A stretch of 64,000 nt of DNA from Cloeon dipterum (lineage: Eukaryota > Arthropoda > Insecta > Ephemeroptera > Baetidae), in assembly GCF_949628265.1 (NCBI RefSeq), contig NC_088790.1, positions 11,164,545-11,228,544 on the forward strand, read 5' to 3'. Under the pieces are notes generated by a model. That model did not search any database. It was not told the origin of the DNA and saw only the letters and a list, made by a program, of their open reading frames with translations. The translations under genes were made by a program, and so were the position numbers. Every line of letters starts with the position of its first letter. The first letter of the stretch is position 1. This document shows positions 35,637 to 46,981 of this stretch, one piece after another.

Positions 35637-38078
35637 TTAGAAGCATGGAATCGGCTCGCAATCCATCTTGAGTGTGTTGAATATCAGTTTTAAATAAGGT
35701 ATTTTGCCGCAGCCGCACGCTCCATTCACGTCATCAGTTACCAAACTATGCAAACCCACACCAGCTCCGAATTCCATCACAAAATTTACCTGCAAAGTAA
35801 ATAGATGAATTAGTCACAGAGGATTATTTCATTAAATTATTTTCTTTCACTTTGGCTGTCAGCGACTCTTGGTCATCAAAGATAAATATATTGTCCGACT
35901 TGATGGCGTAATTTTGAGTTTCAGCGTTCTTGACTAACTGGTACGTTGGGTCTTTGGCCAACTCGCACCACTTATTATTAATAAAGAGTTGAAATATTTT
36001 GTTAAATAAAAAATAAAAAATTGCCCTTTCTCACTTCGGGCATGTTGAGTCTCTTATTCATTTTGGAGTATGGTACAAATACGGTTCCAATTTTTAACAC
36101 TTGCTGACCTCGTAGTTCATAACTGGGGTAGGCTGGCTCCACAGAAATCACCACTTTTCTTTTGAAATCTTTGGCCCTCTTAATTTTAGTCGTGAGCTCA
36201 CCCATTAAATCTCTCTGTAATGACGAAATTATAGATTTTAAGAATTCTGATGGAAACATAATACGCGCATACTGTTTCCTTTAAATTAAAGGAAAAATCT
36301 GTTTTTGGCATCCAGTCTCCACTTTGAAAGTGGTCTTCAAAGTAGAAGTAGTCTATTTCGTCAACAATATCGCTAAAATAATCCCCTAAATAAAACATCC
36401 AAGTAAATGTTTAATTATACACACCATTTTATTAATGCTCTCACCCGCAGCCATTATTGTGCTCGAAAATACGCCATACATGTGGTAAAGAATGATTTTA
36501 CCATTTACTTTTAAAGGGGTTGCCAAGGCACGTATGAAGCTGGTAACAGTCTTCCTATCAACATTTTGTGCGCAAGCGGACTGGAGAAGACGAAATTTGC
36601 TACCAATTTTTAAAGGCTAGTAAATATTTGCCATCAGACCTGCGGACACCCGGGCCACAGCCATGCTATGGTGATTCCGTCGAAATCGTATTTTCTGACG
36701 AACTCGGTGACTCCTTTCACGAATATCGCCGTGAGTTGCTCGTTTTTGGCCAACCTGGTGAATTCTTTGGGGTGCATGATAGACTCATCCCAGGAGCCAA
36801 CTCTCAGGGTCACTTTCATACCCACTTTTTTTGCAACTTTCAGCGCTGATATCACTTCTTAAAAATAAATATCATTCCAGCAGCGCATTAACTTCTATTT
36901 GATTAGTATTTGTTTACTTGACCATATTTCAGATTTCATTTCAAGTAGGTTGGTATCTTTGTTGAACACGGCCACTGATAAAATCAAAATATCACAAAGG
37001 GGCTGCCCATTTTCGATTACCAATGTTGAAATGTCCATACTGATTGGGAAAAATATATGTTTTTATCGTGTCTGTTATAATTGAAAAATTACTCGTAATC
37101 AAAGTGGCAAATAATTTTAAATTTGCTTTCTTTTCTGGGACGTACGGAATCACAACCCTTTACTAAAAATTTTCCAGATTGTTTGTGAAATGAATTTTAA
37201 ATTCCAGAAAAACTCACTTCTCCCAGTAATAGTATTAAATGCACATTTTTCTTCTGCTTCATCCTCTGTCAAATCGAGACACTCGGCTATGCAATATCTT
37301 AAAGAATCTGAAAATTAAATTGATATTTATTTATTTTGAAAATTATTAAATCTACGCAAATGTTTTTGAAGTGATTTGTTGAGAAGCTCAGAAAAAAGAC
37401 CGTCATTAAACTGCTCAAATGTGCAATGAGCCTGGTCGGTTTGGTAGATTTATTTTCAATACAGAAAGAACAAAAATTTCGCTTGATTTCCATTAAACGA
37501 TGGTTGATGTTTTTTGCCTACAATCGACAATACATCCTTTCATCTTAGAACCCAAGTTTTAGTTTCAAATTTGACAAGCAGATCTTGCAAGGCGAAAGTT
37601 TAACGAACCTTTTTTATTTCCCATGGTAACATAATATATGCTACTTGAACTTCGTTTCAGCTGTTACGAGAATATATTTTGCTTTATTGCTTAAATACAA
37701 ATTACAGACAGTTAAAAATTGTATATTATGTTTAATATTATACAAAATAATTATTTTCTTAAATTTTTAACTCTTACGTACTGATGACTTTTAAACAAAA
37801 TTATTGAATAAATGCAATACTCGGGTTACAAGTGTAACAACTTAGTTTGCCAAACAAGTTTAAATTTTTTAAGCTATATAATAAATATATTACCCTCAAT
37901 ACTGCTCTTGACTCCATCCGCGCTTTTATTTCCACGACATTGTCCATTGCAAACTGGTGACCACTGAAAAATTACTATATTTGCTATATTTAACTTTTAC
38001 TTGACTCCTTATTGCGAGACTTACAATGAATATAAGAGTCAGGGTTATAATAACGCTAGTCATGATGGCAGCAAGCAT
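35637..38078 (-). CDS. GH18-like secreted protein C (catalytic motif lost)
   Basis: There are eleven exons of the same lengths as in copy E except the first two (54 and 70 nt). Key exons are 38025-38078 (signal peptide MLAAIMTSVIITLTLIFI), 37894-37963 (WSPVCNGQCRGNKS), 37218-37307, 37093-37162, 36918-37039, 36640-36857 (strands 3-4), 36445-36580, about 36273-36385, about 36030-36215, about 35855-35975 and 35637-35790. About 441 residues result, and no in-frame stop was found. Strand 4 reads FDGITIAWLWPGCPQ, so the GH18 acid Glu is Leu and two catalytic Asp are replaced. The end is GACGCGKIPY to DCEPIPCF. Secreted; function unknown, probably carbohydrate binding or structural. Confidence 0.86.
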
Positions 38079-38131
38079 GGGAACGAACTGCCCAGCGAAA
38101 AATCTGTATCATGTGTGTACAATAAAAAAAT

Positions 38132-38166
38132 GTTTCCGTTTGTATTCAATTTATGGCCGCTTGCGT
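38132..38166 (-). promoter_or_regulatory. Array promoter block, copy C
   Basis: GTTTCCG at 38132-38138 and GCTTGCGT at 38159-38166, read on the plus strand, lie 54-88 bp upstream of the start codon. They are shared with copies D, E and the G relic. Confidence 0.5.
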
Positions 38167-39252
38167 TGTGAATGCTTTGTGACGCACATTAGAAATCTAT
38201 ATTTTTCTACAAAGTTGAAATTTTTTTCAAGCTTTTTAATTATAAAAAGTTGGTAGATAGATATTAAGTTTCACTATATCCCATGCTTGCAGCTAACAAC
38301 CAAATGGCTGCAAAGCTGTGAGGTGCTTTAAAAATATTTACAGTTTTATAAATGCCTGCGTTGTTAGAAAAATCGCATTGCCTCCTTTCAAATCTTACAT
38401 TATATAGTTATCCCTTTTTGTTTTTACTCTGAATACGGACAAGCTAGAATCTTCACTAAGTTTTTTTTATCTAGTTTGGAACAAGACACATAATTAAACT
38501 ATCAAATACTTTCGTTGTATTAATTAATAATACATATATACGTTATTTGTGATTTTTATACAAGTCAAGAAGGAAAACTTCACGAAAAATGGCTTATACA
38601 TTGTTGCGTTTGTTGAAGGCTTTCATTTTAATGCTTTTTAGCTATAGTTATTGTATTTATTTAGTATTATTATTATTATTTATTTTCAGAGAGGACTACG
38701 AAAAAAACTAGCAAAACAGATGAAGTGGTGACCATCAGGATGGCATATAAAAGTGAAATATGACGTTGTGGTGCCGTCATAAGTGTTTCCGTGGACCATA
38801 TAGACGCTTGCGCAGTGTACCAAAACTTATTTCCGCGTGAGCACATTTGAACGAGATGACAAATTCAATTGTTAATGTTAAATCCTGTTAACTTATCTCT
38901 TAAATCTGTTGTTAATTAACTTGAGATATACTCTTAACTGAAAAGGACGAGACTTCTCCCAATTCAAGTTGTTCATTTGTAGTAAGATTTCCACAAATAA
39001 TGTATATTATGATCATCTTTCGAGATGATAGCAGATCAAATGACTTGATATGTTGGACTCTTCATAGTAAATATCGAATGAATCAAATTTTAAAGTGCAA
39101 CCAAGGCCTCAAAGTGTGCTATAATAGTAAATCTGCGGACATAAAAAAAACTTTTCATCTTTATTTCAAAACATTATTATGCAAAAATATAATTACTATT
39201 TCTTGATAATAGGGATAATAAGTTAGGATGCCTACGGTTAACTGCGGAAGAA
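38167..39252. other. Spacer between copies C and D with an orphan promoter block
   Basis: This is AT-rich DNA. A second GTTTCCG plus GACGCTTGCG pair occurs at 38785-38812 with no gene directly downstream of it. It is most simply the remnant promoter of a lost array copy. No exon was recognised. Confidence 0.5.
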
Positions 39253-41936
39253 TTAAAAACAAGGAATAGGTTCGCACCACATTTTGAGAATGTTGACGAC
39301 GTGTGTGAGGTAAGGCATTCTGCCGCAGCCGCAATCTCCATTAACATCATCAGTCTTGACGCTGTGCAACCCAACACCGGCTCCAAACTCCTTCACAAAA
39401 TTGATCTGAATCATATGGGATTAAGTTGAGCAAAAAGTATTAAATAGCAATATTTTGGTGTCACAACCTTCGCCGTTAATGACTCCTGATCGTCATAAGT
39501 AATCAAATTGTTCGGCCTGACGGCGTAATTTTGCGTCTCGGCATTCCTGACCAACTTGTACGCAGGGTCCTTGATCATTCTGCACCACTACACAAGTGCA
39601 TCATAGAATAATTTGGCTTTTCCGAATCAAAAAAAATTTTACTTGGGACATCCCGATAACATTGTTTAATTGTGTGTTTTTCACAAATAAAGTCCCCATT
39701 GTTGTCACATTGGGATCGCTGAGCTTGTAATTGTGAGCAATCGGTTCAACAGTTATAATAATCTTTCTTTTAAACTCTTCGCTCTTCTTGATTTTCGTCG
39801 TGAGCGCGTTCATCAGATCCTTCTAATGAAAAAAAATCATATTTCGTAAATTCAGTAATTCATAAATTTTCAAAATTACTGTTTTCTTCAAGCTAAAGTA
39901 GAACTCTGTCGTGGACAAGATTCCAGTTTGAAAATGGTCTTCAAAATAGAAATAGTTTACCAAGTCAACTATATCACTGTAATAGTCACCTAAGAATCAA
40001 AGAGATAAAGTATAGGCAGAGCAACTTTGACGATTAAAAGAAACGCCTCACCAACTGCCATGATTGTGTTTAAATAGACACCGTGCATGTCGTAAATGAA
40101 GATCTTTCTACTCTCTTTCACGGGTAGTGCTAGAGTCCGCACGAATTTTGATACAAGCATCCTGTCTACATCTTGAATGCAGTTACCCTGCCACGCACAG
40201 ATGAGAATAATAATAAAAATCAAGGAACTGAAAAAATTAATTTAACCTGCGGACACCCTGGCCACGCCCAGGATAAAGTTATTCCGTCGAACTCGTGTTT
40301 GCTGACCAATTCAATCACACTTTGCACGAATTTCGTAGTTAGATGCTCATCTTTGGCCACTCTGGTGAATTCTTTTGGATGCATATCTGAGTCATCCCAG
40401 CCGCCAACTCGCAGCGTCACCTTAATTCCCGACCTTTTTGCAGCCCTCATCGTCAAACTTCCACCTTATTCATGAGTAAAAAAATTGAACTTAACCAAAC
40501 AAATTCCTTATACTCGACCACAGTTCCGGCTTCATATTCAGCAGGCCGGTCTCTTTGTTGAACTTTGCAACGTGCATGATCAAAATGTCACAGAGTGGCT
40601 TCCCTCTTTCGTTCAATAGAGTTGAAACGTCCGCACTTGAAAATCGATTCGTTTTTAAATTTCTAGCAATCATCCGATCGAAAAAATACTCGTGGCTAAG
40701 AGGGCAAATAACTTTAAATTTGCTTTTTGTATGGTACAGCCCCACGTCACAACTTTTCACTGTAAGAATATTTTTTCATTTTTAAGCTTGCGCATTTATT
40801 ATTTTTTACTTACTTTTCCCGTTCTTAGGATTAAATGAACATTCTTTCCCTTCGTAATCGTTTGTAAGTCCCAGACATTCAGCCATGCAAAACCTTAAAC
40901 TAACTGGTTTTTAAATTAAATTAAAATCAAATATTTTAAATTTCTAAAATAATAAAATTTACCCTTTCGCTAATTTTAAAATTAAAATACTTTTGCAGAA
41001 AATTTGTAATGAGGTAAAACGAACAAGCTCGCTCTAAACAACTCATTTTGAATGCGCCAGTAGCGTCATTCACCCGAATTTCCGTCAATCGTATGATGTA
41101 GAGTTGTTTTGTTCACCAAAAACACCAATTAACTTTTGTATCTTTTTTTAACATCTGCTCAGCACATCCCGTGGGCTATGAGCTCGCCGGGTCTCATTAA
41201 CACCGCTGAGCGGTTAACATGGGTCCTGAGTGGCCGCAGAGAAGCTTGGCCCCAACGTGGACATCTTTTAGCCTCCTCGCATTGAGGTCTTTCATTGAAA
41301 CGCCATACATGATGTGTCCCTAAAGCCACTGGAAAGGTGCGTAAACCAGCAAGTGGTGAGTCGACGCCGGTGCACCTCCCAGCCCGTTGAGCTATTTGAG
41401 CATTTATATTCACTTAACTAATCACCTTTTGCCATCGCTGACATTGACATAGATCCCCAGAAATGCTAAAAAATCTCCCATTGCTTTGACACTCCTGAGA
41501 ATGTCTAATAAATAATGCGAGCCAACGGGCTGCTTCTAAATCTAAACAGCATTTCAATTTTAAAACGCGTATCTTGCGAGAAAAAGTAATAAAATGAATA
41601 ATCAATTTCCAATAAAAAACTGTGAAGTTTTAAAAGATCATCCTTCAAACCACATCTGTTAACACAACATGACTGAACAACGATAAAGTGAGTTTGCATA
41701 GCATATTATTATTTTCAAAATCAAAGCACATAGTTCTGTTAAAAGCCTAAATAAATCACCAAATCAGGAACATATATATTACCTTTAAGATTAACCTCTG
41801 CCGTGCTCTTGTTCCCACGGCATTGTCCAATACAAACTGGCAACCACTGGAAATATTAGGAATTATTTCAGTGTTATTTTCCACCTCATGCAAAAATTAC
41901 AATGAATAGAAGCGAAAGTGTTTTTAAAACGCTCAT
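39253..41936 (-). CDS. GH18-like secreted protein D (catalytic motif lost)
   Basis: The exon plan matches copies A, C and E. It runs from a signal-peptide exon near 41890-41936 (MSVLKTLSLLFI) and WLPVCIGQCRGNKS (about 41805-41850), through the strand 3-4 exon 40247-40464, to the terminal exon from 39253. Strand 3 reads KVTLRVGGWDDSDMHPKE, the best-kept SxGG-like motif in the array. Strand 4 reads FDGITLSWAWPGCPQ, so the acid Glu is Ala and two Asp are lost. Later exons give GDYYSDIVDLVNYFYFEDHF, IIITVEPIAHNYKLSDP and CGCGRMPY. All inspected exons are open. The second intron (about 40907-41800) is unusually long because a retroposon-like repeat sits in it at about 41150-41415. Secreted; function unknown. 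Confidence 0.85.
41150..41415 (-). repeat. Dispersed GC-rich repeat (retroposon-like), copy 1
   Basis: A GC-rich block interrupts an AT-rich intron of copy D. About 41188-41240 matches the reverse complement of 50965-51060: shared strings are CCGGGTC, TAACACCGC and TAACATGGG in the same order and spacing. A T-rich run precedes it here, and an A-rich run follows the other copy, as expected of a retroposon 3' tail. I do not recognise the family. Confidence 0.5.
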
Positions 41937-42980
41937 GCTGACGGCAAACGTTTGAGTGGGTCGCAAGTAAAAGCCATATAATATCTATGGCCCCATTTAA
42001 AACAGTTTCCGTTGACAATATACTTGAATTGACGCTTGCGTAATACTTGTGTTTCTGATTGAAAAGGTTACCGTTTCCACCGTTTTCACCGCTTCGTTAG
42101 CCCAGCCAAATTATGTCAAATGGTTACTAGGTGATTCACGCCAATGCGGAGGCCACCCCCGGCTGCCTACCCCAAATATACAATTAATATAGTCTCTTCA
42201 GACCAGAATAAAAAAAGGAAATTTAACCACTTGGGGCTGGTATGCATTCTTTATACCCCAATAACTATTGGGACAGTTTTTTCAAGGCCAAGCAAAAGCT
42301 CCAAATGAGCATGTACCTGACAGCAATTACGCTTGTGGGTGCGTGGAAGCGTGACAGAAATGCGTATTCTTCATTGTAGTAATTCGTCTTTTATTCATGT
42401 TTCGTGGTTTAGTAATTAAGATCAAGATCAAGACTGTGAAATTACATAGATAATCAAAATCACAAATACAATAAACAATTATAACAATTAAAATATCACT
42501 TTCGAAATACAAATAAATATTACAGCTTGCCCCGTAGTGCGGGTCTTATTAATTCGAGATCAAAGTTTCTAGAACATCCTCGCACGAAAACTCATCCTAG
42601 CTGGAGAGAGAATATTGTGTTGCGTCTGCTGTCGTGCGAGGCTTAAGGTGCAGTGGGGGATAAGGTGCAGTAAGGGTGCACTGCTTGTCGCACACCTTTG
42701 TACTGCCACCTGGCGATACAGGTTAAATGCAAAATAGTTATTAGGGCAGTAGTGGCGAGAAGGCGCCACACACTTGTCGTTTGATCGGAAAAGGTAAATT
42801 TACAATTGCATTTTTTGGAGAAAACGTGCATCTTTTAATTTTTTACTTTACTGCGTTAGTTAACTGATGATAAATTGTTACTTGCAGAGGACCATCCAAT
42901 TTTTCTGGTCTATAAAATGCAATACTAGTTTTTTTTATTTATCAAAATAAATTTTTTGCTGTTTTTTTTGCTTTAATTTA
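41937..42980. other. Spacer between copies D and the stray terminal exon
   Basis: The D promoter block is at 42005-42041. Beyond it lies AT-rich sequence, with a moderately GC-richer patch at 42520-42790 that I cannot assign. Confidence 0.45.
42005..42041 (-). promoter_or_regulatory. Array promoter block, copy D
   Basis: GTTTCCG (42005-42011) and GACGCTTGCGT (42031-42041), plus-strand sense, lie 69-105 bp upstream of the start codon. Confidence 0.5.
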
Positions 42981-42984
42981 ATTT

Positions 42985-43135
42985 AAAAAACAAGGAATTG
43001 GTTCACAGTTAATTTTGAGTATGTTAACATTGTGTCTTTAAGTAAGGCATTCTGCCGCAGCCGCACACTCCATTCACATCATCAGGACTATGCAATCTAA
43101 CACCCACTCCAAACTTCATCACCAAATTGATCTTT
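42985..43135 (-). pseudogene. Stray decayed terminal exon of a GH18-like copy
   Basis: This is a duplicate of the array's last exon only, recognisable by DDVNGVCGCGRMPY, with a decayed C-terminal tail. No other exon of this copy is visible between D and E. It is a remnant of a further duplication. Confidence 0.7.
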
Positions 43136-43139
43136 GATG

Positions 43140-43550
43140 CGCTTGTGCGTCAATCCTCAACATTAACTCAATCTGGGTTGAAGCCAGCAGCTTACATCGG
43201 ACAAAAACGCCTGTCATTCGATTCTTACAATAATTTCTCACAACTCAAATAGAGAAAATTAATTGTCGTGAATCTCATATAATATGATACATTCGATACC
43301 ACCATGGGTTAATTCCAAAATTATAATTTAAAACCGTGGCAGGCATGTTTGACACGGTGACAGTGCCCTTGACCTGAATTGTCTTTTATTCGGTGCCTCA
43401 TTTGTATAATTAAAAAAATATATATTTTGGATTTTATTTTGGGTTGTTGTAGGCCCTCAAAAATAAGTCCAAATTACATTTTAACAAACATTTTGTTTTT
43501 TATAAGAAATAATGTAAGTTACTCTCTATTTTTTGTCCAGCTTAAATATT
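43140..43550. other. Spacer between the stray exon and copy E
   Basis: AT-rich; nothing recognisable. Confidence 0.45.
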
Positions 43551-43554
43551 AAAA

Positions 43555-46001
43555 TTAAAAACAAGGGATCGGTTCGCAGTTCATTTTGAGTATGTTGACT
43601 ACGTGCCTTAAGTAAGGCATTCTGCCGCAGCCGCAAACTCCATTCATGTCATCAGGGACAAGGCTGTGCATCCCAACTCCGGCTCCAAATTCCATCACAA
43701 AATTAATCTGTTAGGTTCATAGATAAATCAATTACTTTCAACCTTTTACTTTTATTGAATTTTTAACCTTTGCTGTCAGTGAATCTTGGTCATCAAAAAT
43801 AAACAAATTATGCGGCTTGAATGCGTAGTTTTGCTTCTCGGCATTCTTGACCAATTGGTACACAGGGTCCTTTGTCCGCATGCACCACTTAGATAATTTG
43901 CAATTGAATATTTTCATTATACGCTAATACTTTTGCTCACTTCTGGCATGTGGAGTGTCTTTTTCATTTGAGTGTTTTTCACAAAGAAGGCTCCAAGTTT
44001 CGTTACGTTTGGGTCACTTAGCTCGTAGTTAAAAGCCAAAGGCTCAACAGTTATTAAAACTTTTCTCTTAAACTCTTGGCTTCTTTTGATTTTAAATGTG
44101 AGCTCTTTCATAACGTCTTTCTGGGTTGTTCAAATTTTCTGTATTATCAGGAAGATGATGTTTTCCAAATTACAGTTTGTTTTAAATTAAAGTTGAAATC
44201 TGTTTTCGCGCTCCAGTCTCCACTTTGGTAGTTGGTTTCAAAGTAGAAGTAATCTATAATGTCTACAATATCACTAAAATAGTCCCCTAATAAATAGACA
44301 AATATAATTTAATATTGGAATAGGCAAGATTATAAGCAAGATTTCACCAGCCGCCATAATTGTGTCTATATAGACTCCAGTCATATGGTAGATGACAACT
44401 TTTCCCATCTCTTTTAATGGAACCGCTAAAGCGCGCACAAAGCTGGCAACAGTTTTCCTATCCACATCTTCAATACAATTACCCTGAAACAAATACATTT
44501 TTTAAATTGTATCCATATTTTTTTAAATCACCTTATCTAACCTGCGGGCACCTTGGCCACATCCACGAAATCGTGATCCCGTCCAAGTCGTATATTTTTA
44601 CTAAGTTTACCACTCCCTGCGCGAATTTCGTCTTAACCTGTTCGTTTTTCGCTACCTTGGTGAAATCCCTTGGGTGCATGATCCACTCGTTCCAAGCGCC
44701 GATCCTGACCGTCAACTTGATTCCCAATCCTTTTGCAATTTCAAACGTAGGAATCCATTCTAAAGATATACTAAGTGCACAGTTTTCGAAGTAGTATTGC
44801 GTTCTTACTGTCCCATCTGTCAGGCTGCATTTCCATTAAGTTAGTTTCTTTATTGAACATGGCCACTGGTAATATTAAAATATCGCAGAGCGGCTGACCC
44901 TTCTCGCGGACTAGAACTGAAATATCATAGCTAACAAATAATGCAATTTTAAATTTTATTCGTATTTAAGCTCAATTTTTACTCGTCATCAAATTTGCAA
45001 ATCACTTTGAATTTTATTTTCCTATCAGGAACTCCCACGTCACAACCTTTTACTGCAAAAAATAATGTAATTTAACATCTGCTAAAATTGATATAAATAG
45101 TTAAAACTTACATTTTCCGGTAGTTGTTTTGAACAAACATGTTTTATCTGTGATTTTGTTTCGCAGATTGAGACATTCCGCAATGCAATATTTCATGCTG
45201 TCTAGAAAATTTATCGTTTTGAATAGAATTAGATTTTATAGCTCCTGTGGCGCATTGGCAAACAATTTCAATTTCATTCAAGAAAGATGCTAAGCATAGC
45301 GGGACTTAATTAAAATGGAGTAATTTCATACCAGCATGGGCAAAAACGATAAAAACATAAAAAGCATTTATGATAGGCAGCGAGAGTTAAAATTTCAAAT
45401 TTCGTTGACAACAGCAAAATTTCCAAGAACGAGGCGTCATTTTCAAACAAATTTCGTGATTTCCCACACTCTCATCTTTTTTATTCACATAAATAGTAAA
45501 TATTTTAAAAACCAAAACACTTCCGATCTGATTTTCTCCTAAACACCGATTAGATCTTTGTTGAGTACGTACTTGTTCATTTATATTCCCCTTTCAAAAT
45601 TAAGAGAAAGGCACGTGTTTCATTTTTTCGCGATATTGTAGTTCCCGCCCATGCTATTTTTGTAGATTTAAAAGAAATTTACGCATTAGACAGTGGATTA
45701 AATATGTAATATTAAGTTGACTATTTCCTTAAGTAAGGCATATTTTCAGATCATATTGAAAGTCTGAAATCTACTAAGCATTAATTGAACAGGAAATTTT
45801 GCAATTTCTTACCCTCTAAATTTCTCTTGACCTCTGCTGCGCTTTTATTTCCTTGACACTGTCCAATGCAAACAGGTAACCACTATTTTTTAATATTCGA
45901 AAAATTTTACTTGTACTGCTATTTTTCCTATTGCCTTGAATTACCATAAAAACTAGAGATAGAGTCGTAGCGGTGTGCATGCTGATGGCGAGCAACATCA
46001 T
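43555..46001 (-). CDS. GH18-like secreted protein E (catalytic motif lost)
   Basis: This is the best-resolved array member. Its eleven exons are 45945-46001, 45814-45892, 45112-45201, 44983-45052, 44809-44930, 44542-44759, 44348-44483, 44174-44286, 43941-44120, 43768-43887 and 43555-43707, totalling 1,338 nt and 445 residues. The signal peptide exon is MMLLAISMHTATTLSLVFM. The N-terminal cysteine module is CIGQCQGNKS to CIAECLNL. In the barrel, KLTVRIGAWNEWIM and YDLDGITISWMWPRCPQ cover strands 3 and 4, IIDYFYFETNYQSGDW is the counterpart of the chitinase MTYD region, and FDDQDSLTAK with CGCGRMPY closes the fold. DxxDxDxE is DGITISWM, so catalysis is not expected. Copies E and F are the most alike (EWIPTF, RIGAW, DGITISWMWP), suggesting a recent duplication. 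Secreted; biological role unknown. Confidence 0.88.
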
Positions 46002-46036
46002 GGCTACTAACAAAGTGAACAGCTCATCAAAAAATA

Positions 46037-46071
46037 GTTTCCGCTCAATAAAGCATTGATGACGCCTGCGT
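46037..46071 (-). promoter_or_regulatory. Array promoter block, copy E
   Basis: GTTTCCG (46037-46043) and GACGCCTGCGT (46061-46071), plus-strand sense, lie 36-70 bp upstream of the start codon. Confidence 0.5.
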
Positions 46072-46975
46072 GGGACCTAATAGTGTCCTAAATCGTAATA
46101 ACCGTAGATAATTCATTTTTGTCATATTAAAATCAGGGAAAAGGTTAAATGTTATTTATTAGACGTTTGCATTGGTATAATCAATACGCTAAAATATTAA
46201 AAGACTACTAGGTGCTTTTTTATGTTATTTTTTTTATTGCTCCGATGAACTTCTCACAATCACAATAAAAATAATTTCCAGTGAACTCTAAACTATTCAA
46301 AATTAATAAATAAAAACAAGGCCATGAATGTGATAAAAAGTTCAGAATATTAGTCATAAAATAATGAATTTATTTTTAAAGGAATGAGTGGACGAGAGTG
46401 AATCAATCTGCAAATGAAATCATTTCTCACGTTTCCGCACTATTTTGCCACGCATCGTTTTATTTTCCTTTTTTCAATTTAGTTTGCTTCCTAATTTTCA
46501 AAAAATTCCCTGCGTGTTTACTTCTTTTAATTGTTCTCGATTCTTTCAAATAAAGCAGTGCTGTGCAGAGCTGGCAAAGCTTTTAAACAATCAACTTTAA
46601 AAAAGCTAATACTGTGGTGTGAATTTTGTTCTGCTGATCAGGCCTGCGGGGCAAAACAACTGCTGTACGGTACAAGATCCGAGCTTACGATATTTATTTT
46701 ATTTTACAAATTTTCAATTTGTTAATATTTCATGCTTATTTGTCCGCGTGTGAGAGCAGCTATTGTAAAATATTTTAAAACAACCTTCAAATACATCTGA
46801 AAGATGTATTATATGATTATTTTTCGCGATGTAGGTAATTAATTTTAAACTGTCATTGATTATGCAAAACACTTAAATTTGTGACTAAATTAAAACTACA
46901 AGATTTTGTTTTGAATAAAATAAAATTTTATTTTAATGTAAATCACATTCTGTTTATCTTGATTAAATATTAAAT
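46072..46975. other. Spacer between copies E and F
   Basis: AT-rich with no supported exon, RNA gene or mobile element. Confidence 0.45.
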
Positions 46976-46981
46976 TAAATA

